In this document: piece by piece, positions 17,206 to 24,928 of the stretch
Position numbering within the stretch: position 1 is the stretch's first letter
How the letters are laid out: the number at the start of each line of letters is the position of its first letter
Source of the DNA: Chitinophaga nivalis
Lineage (GTDB): Bacteria > Bacteroidota > Bacteroidia > Chitinophagales > Chitinophagaceae
Reading direction: 5' to 3'
Assembly (NCBI RefSeq): GCF_025989125.1
Contig: NZ_JAPDNR010000001.1
Location: 2,152,301 to 2,216,300, forward strand
DNA: 64,000 nucleotides
Program-made: the position numbers and the translations under genes
Notes under the pieces: model-generated
What the model saw: only the letters and a program-made list of their open reading frames with translations
Told to the model about the DNA's origin: nothing
The model's database searches: none

Positions 17206-19317
17206 ATGCAAAGCTTCAGAACAGAACTTGAAAATCCAATCGTAGAACGCGATATCATAGAACTGGAGAAGAAGATCCGCCTGTTTCGCGAAGGCAGCAT
17301 CACAGACGAAAAATTCCGTAGTCTGCGATTGGCAAGAGGAGTATACGGCCAGCGCCAGCAGGGCGTGCAGATGGTGCGCATTAAATTGCCCTACGGCAAA
17401 ATGACACTGCAGCAATGGAAACGTATCGCTGATATTTCTGATGAATATTCCACTGGTAATTTGCATTTAACTACACGTCAGGATGTGCAGGTGCATTTTG
17501 TGAGCCTGGAAAAAACACCGGAACTCTGGGCTAAACTGGAACAAGACGATATTACCATCCGGGAAGCCTGCGGTAACACCGTGCGTAACATCACGGCATC
17601 GGACCGCGCCGGCATCGACCCGGAAGAACCTTTTGACATAACCCCATACGCTGATGCAGCCTTCCGCTATTTCCTGCGCAACCCCGTGTGCCAGGAGATG
17701 GGACGTAAAATAAAGATCGCCTTTTCATCCAGCGACAAGGATACGGCCTGGACCTTCATGCATGACTTTGGACTCATACCCAAAGTGAAAGAAGTCAATG
17801 GTAAAACAATACGTGGCTTTAAAGTGCTGGTAGGCGGCGGATTAGGCGCACAGCCATTTCTGGCTAAAACAGCTTTTGAATTCCTGGAAGAAGAACTACT
17901 CATTCCGTATATTGAAAATGTACTGCGTGTATTTGACCGCCATGGAGAAAGAAGCAGCCGTCATAAAGCCCGTATGAAATTCCTTATCCAGAAAATTGGT
18001 ATGGAGGAATTTGAACGGCTGGTAAAAGAAGAATACAAAGCAGTAAAAGTAAAACAGGTACCGGTAGATGCGGCCGCCTGGCCCGTTACAGTGCCGCCCG
18101 TGCCGGGAGCAATTCCTGCTTTCGACATCAAAGACCCTAAAAAATACGAAGCCTGGAAGGCGACCAACACCTTTGAACAGAAACAGGCAGGCTACTTTGC
18201 AGCCTACGTAAAAGTGCCGTTAGGCAACATCAGCTCTACCATCAGCCGCCAGCTGATTACCGCTCTGCGGCCGGCCGTGGCAGACGATGTACGGGTAACC
18301 GCCAATCAGGGTCTGTTGCTGAAATACATTCTGCCGGAAAACCTGCCGTATGTATTCAATGTACTGGAAGCTGCCGCCCTGGGCGAACCTGGATTCGACA
18401 GCATTGCTGATATCACGGCCTGCCCGGGTACAGATACCTGTAACCTGGCTATTTCCAGCAGCACCGGTATCGCGGCTGCCCTGGAAGCCGTTATCACCGA
18501 CGAGTTCCCCGACCTGGTTTACAACAAGGATATTAAAATAAAAATCAGCGGCTGTATGAATTCCTGCGGCCAGCATGGCATCGCCAGCATCGGCTTTCAT
18601 GGCAGTTCCCTGAAAAGCGCCGGCAAGGTATTACCGGCGCTGCAGGTATTGCTGGGCGGTGGTATCGTAGGCAATGGCGTAGGCCGCGTAGCCGACAAGG
18701 TGATCAAAGTGCCTAGCCGCCGTGGTCCCGATGTATTGCGCACCTTGCTGCATGACTACGAGTCCAACGGACAACCGGCAGAACTGTTCAACGAATACTA
18801 CGACCGTCAGGGTGAAAAATATTTCTATGAACTGCTGAAACCATTGACAGATCTCGCTTCACTGGAGGCCGTAGATTTTGTAGACTGGGGCCAGGCAGAA
18901 CAATATGCCACCGCTATCGGAGTAGGCGAGTGCGCGGGTGTTGTGATCGACCTCGTAGCAACCCTCCTGCTGGAAGCGGAAGAAAAACTGCAGTGGGCTG
19001 CCGAAGCCATTGCAGGCGGAGCATATGCAGATGGTATCTATCATGCCTACTCTTCCTATGTACAGGGAGCCAAAGCCCTGCTATTGGGTGCCGGGGTAAG
19101 CTGTAATACCCAAACAGGTATTATCAATGACTTTGACAAACACTTTGTGGAAACAGGCAAATTCGTTTTCCCGGAAAGCTTCAAAACACGGGTGTTACAG
19201 ATTAACGGTAACGAACCTACGGAGCGTTTTGCCGAACAATATTTCCAGGAAGCGCAGACATTTTATAACGAAGCACAGGTGTTCCGTCAGCAAAGCAACG
19301 AACCGGTACAGGCTTAA
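17206..19317 (+). CDS. Siroheme-dependent sulfite/nitrite reductase with C-terminal HEPN domain
   Basis: The product (703 residues from the ATG at 17206; a TTG at 17191 is also in frame) is an assimilatory reductase that takes sulfite to sulfide or nitrite to ammonia by six electrons. The N-terminal part shows the duplicated ferredoxin-like and siroheme folds (HLTTRQDVQVHF, then GNTVRNITA). Four cluster cysteines follow the family pattern: Cys406 and Cys412 (CPGTDTC), Cys450 and Cys454 (CMNSCGQHG). Residues about 585-695 form an all-helical HEPN-like domain (AEEKLQWAAEAIAGG, then YSSYVQGAKALLLG), without the catalytic RxxxxH of HEPN ribonucleases. The Cys leader upstream and siroheme genes downstream favour sulfite as substrate. 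Confidence 0.9.
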   Translation: MQSFRTELENPIVERDIIELEKKIRLFREGSITDEKFRSLRLARGVYGQRQQGVQMVRIKLPYGKMTLQQWKRIADISDEYSTGNLHLTTRQDVQVHFVSLEKTPELWAKLEQDDITIREACGNTVRNITASDRAGIDPEEPFDITPYADAAFRYFLRNPVCQEMGRKIKIAFSSSDKDTAWTFMHDFGLIPKVKEVNGKTIRGFKVLVGGGLGAQPFLAKTAFEFLEEELLIPYIENVLRVFDRHGERSSRHKARMKFLIQKIGMEEFERLVKEEYKAVKVKQVPVDAAAWPVTVPPVPGAIPAFDIKDPKKYEAWKATNTFEQKQAGYFAAYVKVPLGNISSTISRQLITALRPAVADDVRVTANQGLLLKYILPENLPYVFNVLEAAALGEPGFDSIADITACPGTDTCNLAISSSTGIAAALEAVITDEFPDLVYNKDIKIKISGCMNSCGQHGIASIGFHGSSLKSAGKVLPALQVLLGGGIVGNGVGRVADKVIKVPSRRGPDVLRTLLHDYESNGQPAELFNEYYDRQGEKYFYELLKPLTDLASLEAVDFVDWGQAEQYATAIGVGECAGVVIDLVATLLLEAEEKLQWAAEAIAGGAYADGIYHAYSSYVQGAKALLLGAGVSCNTQTGIINDFDKHFVETGKFVFPESFKTRVLQINGNEPTERFAEQYFQEAQTFYNEAQVFRQQSNEPVQA

Positions 19318-19347
19318 TTTTTATCATCTACCTAAACATTACAACTT

Positions 19348-20124
19348 ATGCAACATATACAACCCAGACTGACATTAGTAGGAGCCGGCCCCGGCGATCC
19401 GGAACTGATTACCGTTAAAGGCCTGAAAGCGATTCAGCAGGCACGGGTGATCCTGTACGATGCCCTCTCCAACAATGAACTGCTGGAATATGCACCTGCC
19501 AACTGCCTGCGTCGTTTCGTAGGTAAGCGCGCCGGAATGCATGTATACTCCCAGGACGAAATCAACCGCATGATTGTAAAATATGCGCTGACCTACGGCA
19601 GTGTGGTACGCTTAAAAGGAGGCGACTCTTTTGTATTCGGCCGCGGACAGGAAGAAATTGCCTTTGCACAGCAATTTGGAATAGCTACGGAAGTGGTACC
19701 CGGCGTATCCAGTGCTATCGCGGTACCCGGTTTGAACAAGATTCCGGTTACCGCCCGTAATATCAGCGAAGGTTTCTGGGTAATTACCGGAACCACCCAA
19801 AGCGGCAGCTTATCCCGCGATCTGGAACATGCTATCCAGGCGAATACCACTGTAGTAGTACTCATGGGGATGAGTAAACTGGCAGAAATTGCGGCCATCT
19901 ATGAAGCACAGGGGAAAGGCGCCATCCCGGCAGCTATTATTCAGAACGGCACCCTGCCTTCTCAGAAAATGGGACTGGGATATGTGGCCGATCTGCCGGA
20001 AATAGCTTCTGCCAATGAACTGCATAACCCGGCTATCATCGTGATAGGAGAGGTGGTGCGTTTCCATGAAGCATTTCAGGCAATACAGAACAGAATTACC
20101 GAAGGACTTAAAATCGCTGTATAA
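19348..20124 (+). CDS. cobA: Uroporphyrinogen-III C-methyltransferase
   Basis: This SAM-dependent enzyme methylates uroporphyrinogen III at C2 and C7 to give precorrin-2, the precursor of siroheme. The 258 residues match the single-domain CobA/SumT form. Family motifs are visible: LVGAGPGDPELITVKG at the N-terminus, YDALSN, VRLKGGDSFVFGRGQEE, VVPGVSSAIAVPGLNKIPVT and VVLMGM. It lies 30 bases after the reductase and shares its last base region (TAATG) with the next gene, so the three form one operon supplying the reductase with its cofactor. Confidence 0.94.
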   Translation: MQHIQPRLTLVGAGPGDPELITVKGLKAIQQARVILYDALSNNELLEYAPANCLRRFVGKRAGMHVYSQDEINRMIVKYALTYGSVVRLKGGDSFVFGRGQEEIAFAQQFGIATEVVPGVSSAIAVPGLNKIPVTARNISEGFWVITGTTQSGSLSRDLEHAIQANTTVVVLMGMSKLAEIAAIYEAQGKGAIPAAIIQNGTLPSQKMGLGYVADLPEIASANELHNPAIIVIGEVVRFHEAFQAIQNRITEGLKIAV

Positions 20125-20717
20125 TGGAAGAAAATCAGTTATTCCCGGTGTTTTTCAAATTGCACCGCCTGCATGTACTGGTAGTAGGCGGTGGCAATAT
20201 CGGGCTGGAGAAAACCCAGGCGATGCTGCAAAATTGCCCGCAAAGCAATATTACCGTAGTAGCCCTGGATTTCCTGCCCGATCTGTTGGAAATTGCGCAG
20301 CAATATCCCAATATCACCCTCATTCAGAAATCATTCTCCTGCGGCGACCTGTTGGGGAAAGACCTGGTCATTGCAGCCACCAACAAAAGAGAGCTGAATT
20401 ATTGCATCTGGGAGAAAGCCAAAGGCATTAAAGTACTGATCAATGTGGCTGATACGCCTGATCTGTGCGACTTTTACCTGGGCTCGGTGGTACAGAAAGG
20501 CAATCTGAAAATCGCCATTTCCACCAATGGTAAATCACCCACTATTGCCAAACGCCTGAAACAGGTATTACAGGAAGCGATTCCCGATACCCTGGATGAA
20601 GTGCTGAGTAAGCTGTATGTGATCCGCGACCGTCTGAAAGGCGACTTTACCAGCAAAGTGAAAAAACTCAACAGTATCACGGACGTACTGGTAAGACCGG
20701 AAAGTGAAAGTGTCTGA
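20124..20717 (+). CDS. Precorrin-2 dehydrogenase/sirohydrochlorin ferrochelatase family protein
   Basis: The 197-residue product corresponds to the N-terminal half of CysG (Met8 or CysG-N type), which oxidises precorrin-2 with NAD and inserts iron to make siroheme. The Rossmann motif VVGGGNIGLEKTQAML is near residue 18, followed by VIAATNKRELN, INVADTPDLCDFYLGSVV and KIAISTNGKSPTIAKRLK. The ATG overlaps the TAA of cobA, which suggests translational coupling. Together with cobA it completes siroheme synthesis from uroporphyrinogen III. Confidence 0.9.
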   Translation: MEENQLFPVFFKLHRLHVLVVGGGNIGLEKTQAMLQNCPQSNITVVALDFLPDLLEIAQQYPNITLIQKSFSCGDLLGKDLVIAATNKRELNYCIWEKAKGIKVLINVADTPDLCDFYLGSVVQKGNLKIAISTNGKSPTIAKRLKQVLQEAIPDTLDEVLSKLYVIRDRLKGDFTSKVKKLNSITDVLVRPESESV

Positions 20718-20720
20718 TAA

Positions 20721-21068
20721 TCATTTTTTTAATACTTCCAGTAGCACCTGCGCCTGGTTGTGTACCGTATCTTTAGCCCCAAACAATAAGGTCACCTGCT
20801 GATGCCTGGCTTTTTTCCGAAGGTCGGCCAGCCATGCCTGTTTTTCCTGTTCCTGTAATTCTGCCAGATATTTTGTTTTGAACGCCGCAAACTGCCCTGA
20901 TTCATGGTGAAACCACTTACGCAAGGCATCACTGGGGGCGATCACCCGTGCCCACTCATCAATATGGGCTTTTTCTTTAGATAACCCTCTGGGCCAGAGC
21001 CGGTCTACCAGCACCCGGTAACCATCACTTTCGGCATAATCATCGTACACACGTTTAATACGGATCAT
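20721..21068 (-). CDS. DUF488 family protein
   Basis: The 115-residue protein matches the DUF488 (YeaO-like, COG3189) family over its full length. The signature VDRLWPRGLSKEKAHIDEWA and the C-terminal TLLFGAKDTVHNQA are visible. The biochemical role of the family is unknown. It converges on the siroheme operon with only 3 bases between stops and lies 11 bases after the monooxygenase-like gene, so these two minus-strand genes probably share a transcript. Confidence 0.85.
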   Translation of the reverse strand: MIRIKRVYDDYAESDGYRVLVDRLWPRGLSKEKAHIDEWARVIAPSDALRKWFHHESGQFAAFKTKYLAELQEQEKQAWLADLRKKARHQQVTLLFGAKDTVHNQAQVLLEVLKK

Positions 21069-21079
21069 ATATAGCAGAT

Positions 21080-21400
21080 TTACCAGTTAACCGGTTCGAA
21101 GGAGGAAAATATTTCCTGAAACTCAGGCACATGTGCGGGGGCAATATAATTGCAGGCCGTCTGAAACTTATCCCACAGTTCCTTTACAATATCATTATCC
21201 CGGGCTGCTACTATTGAGTCGGCGGATTTCCATTCAAAAATTTCGATCAGGGTACCGTCTTTTGCCCGCAGAATCAAGGGTGTTCTTTCGGTGGCCAGGC
21301 CTTCTCCCCTTAAAATAGGTACATGCGCACTAACCAGTTGGTTCAACAATTCTTCCTGTCCGCTTTTAGGCTGGTATGCTACCATTACAACAACTCCCAT
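21080..21400 (-). CDS. Small ABM-like dimeric alpha/beta-barrel protein
   Basis: The 106-residue product opens with a strand (VVVMVAYQPKSG), has a helix with an HVPILR segment and a second strand ending IEIFEWKSADSI. This pattern resembles antibiotic-biosynthesis monooxygenase-like dimeric barrels. No catalytic residues can be assigned and the family call rests on pattern only. It probably forms a two-gene operon with the DUF488 gene. Confidence 0.6.
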   Translation of the reverse strand: MGVVVMVAYQPKSGQEELLNQLVSAHVPILRGEGLATERTPLILRAKDGTLIEIFEWKSADSIVAARDNDIVKELWDKFQTACNYIAPAHVPEFQEIFSSFEPVNW

Positions 21401-21478
21401 AACTTAATTTTTAATGGTGAAAGATCATATCCGCGGGAGCTGTCACAAATAACATACCCATCTGTATCTTTACGTTTT

Positions 21479-21511
21479 GCAACAGATTATAGTATATGCA
21501 ACAGATAATAG
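21479..21511 (+). repeat. Direct repeat across the HD-protein start
   Basis: A 14-base unit GCAACAGATWATAG occurs at 21479-21492 and 21498-21511, the second copy covering the start region of the HD gene. It may be an operator or a slip duplication; nothing else supports either. Confidence 0.5.
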
Positions 21512-22143
21512 ATCAAACAGTAGCTTTTGTAAAACAGGAATTGGCCGGTGCGGAAGGCGGGCACGATTGGTGGCATATTTATCGGGTATGGCAGCTGGCC
21601 AGACATATTGCCGCAACGGAAACGGTCAACCTGCTGGTGGTAGAACTGGGCGCCTTACTGCATGATATTGCAGATGCCAAGTTCCATAACGGTGATGAAA
21701 ATATTGGCCCGGCCAAAGCCACGGCATTTCTGGAATCCCTGTCTGTACAGCCGGAAATCATTGCCCATGTGGAAAATATCATCCGCCATATTTCTTTCAA
21801 GGGGGGTAATCACGAACGGGTATTTTATTCTGCCGAACTGGGCGTGGTACAGGATGCTGACCGGCTGGACGCTATCGGCGCCATTGGTATTGCCAGGGCA
21901 TTCAATTATGGTGGATTCCGCAACCGGGCCTTGCATGATCCGGCGGTGACACCCAATCTGCAGATGACCAGGGAGGAGTATAAAAAGAATACTGCTCCTA
22001 CGATTACCCATTTCTATGAGAAATTGCTATTGCTGAAAGACAGGATGAATACGGATACGGGGAAAACGCTGGCAGCAGAAAGGCATGCGTTTATGGAATT
22101 GTTCCTCGAACGTTTTTATCAGGAGTGGGAAGGCGTATTGTAA
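21496..22143 (+). CDS. HD-domain phosphohydrolase
   Basis: This 215-residue protein belongs to the YedJ-like HD family of metal-dependent phosphohydrolases. The metal ligands are visible as His in HDWWHIYRVWQLA, the HD pair in ALLHDIADAKFHNGDE and a downstream Asp in VQDADRLDAIGAIGIARAF. A FNYGGFRNRALHDP segment is typical of the subfamily. The likely activity is nucleotide or phosphate-ester hydrolysis; the physiological substrate is unknown. It is monocistronic and is transcribed away from the DUF488 pair. Confidence 0.85.
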   Translation: MQQIIDQTVAFVKQELAGAEGGHDWWHIYRVWQLARHIAATETVNLLVVELGALLHDIADAKFHNGDENIGPAKATAFLESLSVQPEIIAHVENIIRHISFKGGNHERVFYSAELGVVQDADRLDAIGAIGIARAFNYGGFRNRALHDPAVTPNLQMTREEYKKNTAPTITHFYEKLLLLKDRMNTDTGKTLAAERHAFMELFLERFYQEWEGVL

Positions 22144-22163
22144 GGGCAGCTGGAAAGATATCA

Positions 22164-22222
22164 TTTGTTATTTAGACATTTTGTTGGCCGGCATACCGGC
22201 AATAAAATATCTAAATAACAAA
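22164..22222. terminator. Long bidirectional hairpin between convergent genes
   Basis: TTTGTTATTTAGA (22164-22176) pairs with TCTAAATAACAAA (22210-22222). Inner helices pair ATTTT with AAAAT and CCGG with CCGG around a CATA loop. It lies between the HD gene and the convergent thioesterase gene, so it probably ends both. Confidence 0.8.
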
Positions 22223-22243
22223 ATATCTCTATATGAAAGATCC

Positions 22244-22768
22244 TTAAACTTTTTCTATAAACAGTGCTTTCAGCTCTTCTGCGTCCTGCGGTTTCATTTT
22301 ACCACCCAGGATGAGGCGAAGCTGGCGGCGGCGTAATGCCCCTTCATATAATCTGATTTCTTCCTCTGTATCCGGAATGATGGCCGGTACAGGACGGGAA
22401 TTACCGTTGGGGTCCAGTGCCACAAAGGTCATGAAGGCTTCATTGGATTTATAGCGATACTGTTGTACCGGATCTTCTCCCCAAACCCGCATGTGTACTT
22501 CCATGGAAGTGTTAAAGGCCCTGCTCACCTTGGATTCAATGTGCACCACATTACCCAGCTTAATGGGATTTTCGAACGAGATATTATCTACGGATGCAGT
22601 GACCACCGGGGCGCTGCAGTGTTTCATACAGGCCAGTGCGGCTGCAATGTCCATCCAATACATGAGACGGCCTCCCATCAGGTTTCCGAAAGTATTGGTA
22701 TCATTCGGCAGAACCAGTTCGGTCATCTGTATCAGTGAGTCTTGTGCTCTCTTAGGCGTTAAAGTCAT
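22244..22768 (-). CDS. Acyl-CoA thioesterase (hotdog fold)
   Basis: The 174-residue protein hydrolyses acyl-CoA thioesters. It matches the YciA/BFIT/ACOT hotdog family: NTFGNLMGGRLMYWMDIAAALAC contains the conserved Asn, Gly-Gly and the acidic residue on the central helix, and VDNISFENPIKLGNVVHI follows. The chain-length preference cannot be read from the sequence. A minus-strand -7 box (TAAATTTG) lies at 22788-22795, 20 bases before the start. Confidence 0.9.
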   Translation of the reverse strand: MTLTPKRAQDSLIQMTELVLPNDTNTFGNLMGGRLMYWMDIAAALACMKHCSAPVVTASVDNISFENPIKLGNVVHIESKVSRAFNTSMEVHMRVWGEDPVQQYRYKSNEAFMTFVALDPNGNSRPVPAIIPDTEEEIRLYEGALRRRQLRLILGGKMKPQDAEELKALFIEKV

Positions 22769-22787
22769 CTTTTATGTATTTCGGACG

Positions 22788-22795
22788 CAAATTTA
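22788..22795 (-). promoter_or_regulatory. -7 box for the acyl-CoA thioesterase
   Basis: The minus strand reads TAAATTTG. A possible TTG partner lies 26 bp upstream (22822-22824), somewhat farther than usual. Confidence 0.45.
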
Positions 22796-22971
22796 CAGTT
22801 TATATATTTAAAGACTGGCAGCAATTGCAGGAAACCATCTGGTTGATAAAGGTTTTTAACAAATAATTTCACCCACTTGAAAAATCTTTAAAACGCCCTG
22901 TAGATCAATGATGAGAGCTGAACAGAATCCGTGAAAAATTAACAAACAAATAAACTCACTTTGTAAAAAAC

Positions 22972-23001
22972 TTGGGAGCGAAGCAAATTTGTGTAACTTT
23001 G
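22972..23001 (+). promoter_or_regulatory. pyrG promoter
   Basis: TTG (22972-22974) and a perfect TAACTTTG (22994-23001) are separated by 19 bp. The predicted start near 23008 leaves a leader of about 95 bases before the pyrG ATG. The rest of the 334-base gap upstream shows no gene. Confidence 0.75.
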
Positions 23002-23011
23002 CATGACCTTC

Positions 23012-23078
23012 GGAAGTAGTTTACTTGATCGGTTTTACACCAAATGCAGTCCGGCACTTCCCCGATTATAGGTCAAGT
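23012..23078 (+). promoter_or_regulatory. Structured pyrG leader with crossing helices
   Basis: Two pairings cross each other: GGAAGT (23012-23017) with ACTTCC (23056-23061), and ACTTGATCGG (23023-23032) with CCGA (23062-23065) plus TCAAGT (23073-23078), the latter with a seven-base bulge. They would either form a pseudoknot or exclude each other. It matches no riboswitch class known to me. Confidence 0.4.
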
Positions 23079-23102
23079 ACTTTTAGCAGAATTTTAGTTT
23101 TT

Positions 23103-24752
23103 ATGGCAAAATATATCTTCGTTACGGGAGGTGTTACTTCCTCTTTGGGTAAAGGAATTATAGCTGCTTCGTTAGCAAAATTATTGCAGGCGCGTGGCTT
23201 TAGAGTGACTATTCAGAAGTTTGATCCATATATCAATGTGGATCCGGGAACGTTAAACCCTTATGAGCACGGGGAATGTTTCGTAACAGAAGATGGCGCT
23301 GAAACAGATCTGGATCTGGGACACTATGAGCGTTTCCTGAATACGCCTACGTCTCAGGCCAACAACGTTACTACTGGTCGTATCTATCAAACTGTTATCA
23401 ACAAGGAAAGAGAAGGAGCTTACCTCGGTAAAACCGTTCAGGTAATTCCTCACATCACAGATGAAATCAAACGTCGTATCCTGTTACTGGGAAAAGATGG
23501 TAAATATGATATCGTGATTACGGAGCTGGGTGGTACTGTGGGCGACATCGAATCCCTGCCTTATATTGAGGCGGTTCGTCAGTTACAATGGGAATTAGGA
23601 GAAGAAGATTGTCTGGTGGTACACCTGACGCTCATTCCGTACCTGCGTGCGGCTAAGGAGCTGAAAACCAAACCAACACAACACTCCGTTCGCCTGTTAA
23701 GTGAATATGGCGTACATCCGGATATCATCGTGTGCCGTACAGAAGAACCAATGTACCGCGATCTGAAAAAGAAAATCGCCTTGTTCTGTAATGTGCAGGT
23801 AGATGCGGTGATTGAAGCGAATGACGTACCGACAATTTACGAGGTACCTTTGGAAATGATGCGCGAAAAACTGGATGTTTCTGTACTGAAAAGACTGAAT
23901 CTGCCGGTGGAAAAAGAGCCTGAATTATCCAAATGGCGCGAATTCCTCGATAAATTGAAATATCCGAAAACAAAGGTTACCATCGGACTGATCGGTAAAT
24001 ATGTAGAGTTGCAGGATGCTTATAAATCTATCCTGGAATCATTTGTACATGCAGGTTCCCAGAATGAATGCAAAGTAGTGGTACAGAATATCCACTCAGA
24101 GCATATCACACCGGAAAATGTATGCGAGAAGCTGAAAAACCTCGATGGTTTACTGGTAGCGCCAGGTTTCGGCCACCGGGGTATCGAAGGTAAAATCACC
24201 GCTATCCAGTATGCCCGTGAAAACAGCCTGCCATTCTTTGGTATCTGTTTAGGTATGCAGATGAGCGTGGTGGAATATGCCCGTAACGTACTCGGCTGGA
24301 AAGATGCACACTCCGTGGAAATGAATCCGGATACAGCTCATCCGGTGATCAACCTCATGGAAGAACAGAAGAAAATCACTGCCAAAGGTGGTACAATGCG
24401 CCTGGGTGCTTATGCCTGCGACTTGCTGCCAGGTTCCAAAGCAGCTGAAATATATGGTGCCACCTCCATCAGCGAAAGACACCGTCACCGTTACGAATTC
24501 AATAACGATTACCTGCAACAGTTTGAAGAAGCAGGTATGGTCCTGTCCGGCAGAAACCCGGAAAGCGGCCTTGTGGAAATGGTGGAATTACCTGCACATC
24601 CGTTCTTCGTGGGCTCTCAGTTCCATCCTGAACTGAAAAGCACCGTGGAAAGACCGGCGCCAATCTTTGTCTCCTTCATTAAGGCGGCTAAGCAATATGC
24701 AGAAAGCAAAAACGGTAAAACAAAGGTTTCTGAAGAGAAACTGGCGCAATAA
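23103..24752 (+). CDS. pyrG: CTP synthase
   Basis: PyrG aminates UTP to CTP using glutamine and ATP. The 549 residues (start at 23103, beginning MAKYIFVTGGVTSSLGKG) match the family. The synthase domain has the P-loop-like GGVTSSLGKG and FDPYINVDPGTLNP; the glutamine amidotransferase domain has the nucleophile Cys in FFGICLGMQ near residue 380 and the His-x-Glu pair in FHPEL near 520. A longer frame to 23025 reads through the leader and is not family-like. It is followed by yidC on the same strand, which has its own promoter. Confidence 0.97.
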   Translation: MAKYIFVTGGVTSSLGKGIIAASLAKLLQARGFRVTIQKFDPYINVDPGTLNPYEHGECFVTEDGAETDLDLGHYERFLNTPTSQANNVTTGRIYQTVINKEREGAYLGKTVQVIPHITDEIKRRILLLGKDGKYDIVITELGGTVGDIESLPYIEAVRQLQWELGEEDCLVVHLTLIPYLRAAKELKTKPTQHSVRLLSEYGVHPDIIVCRTEEPMYRDLKKKIALFCNVQVDAVIEANDVPTIYEVPLEMMREKLDVSVLKRLNLPVEKEPELSKWREFLDKLKYPKTKVTIGLIGKYVELQDAYKSILESFVHAGSQNECKVVVQNIHSEHITPENVCEKLKNLDGLLVAPGFGHRGIEGKITAIQYARENSLPFFGICLGMQMSVVEYARNVLGWKDAHSVEMNPDTAHPVINLMEEQKKITAKGGTMRLGAYACDLLPGSKAAEIYGATSISERHRHRYEFNNDYLQQFEEAGMVLSGRNPESGLVEMVELPAHPFFVGSQFHPELKSTVERPAPIFVSFIKAAKQYAESKNGKTKVSEEKLAQ

Positions 24753-24775
24753 TTACCGTTTATAAAAAATATAGG

Positions 24776-24838
24776 TTACGCATTGTATATCAGATAATAG
24801 TGGATGAGATTCACTTACATCTGTTAAACAATGCGTAA
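24776..24838 (+). terminator. Long multi-part hairpin after pyrG
   Basis: TTACGCATTGT (24776-24786) pairs with ACAATGCGTAA (24828-24838). Inside it CAGAT pairs with ATCTG, and AGTGGAT pairs with ATTCACT around a GAG loop. It begins 24 bases after the pyrG stop. The T tract is poor, so it could act as a terminator or as an RNA-end stabiliser. Confidence 0.65.
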
Positions 24839-24896
24839 TTCTTTATAGTTAATCCCTAATTCATTAAAAAGGCTCTTCAATTCGTAAAATCCTGCT

Positions 24897-24904
24897 TACC
24901 TTTG
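24897..24904 (+). promoter_or_regulatory. -7 box for yidC
   Basis: TACCTTTG is a perfect match, 25 bases before the ATG at 24929. No clear -33 element was found. Confidence 0.55.
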
Positions 24905-24928
24905 CTGCCTAAATTTTAATTGCATTTC

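Noticed and set aside
23003..23071. 22-codon ORF at the start of the pyrG leader
   Set aside because: Its ATG lies only two bases after the -7 box, so it is probably not inside the transcript, and it has no unusual codon run.
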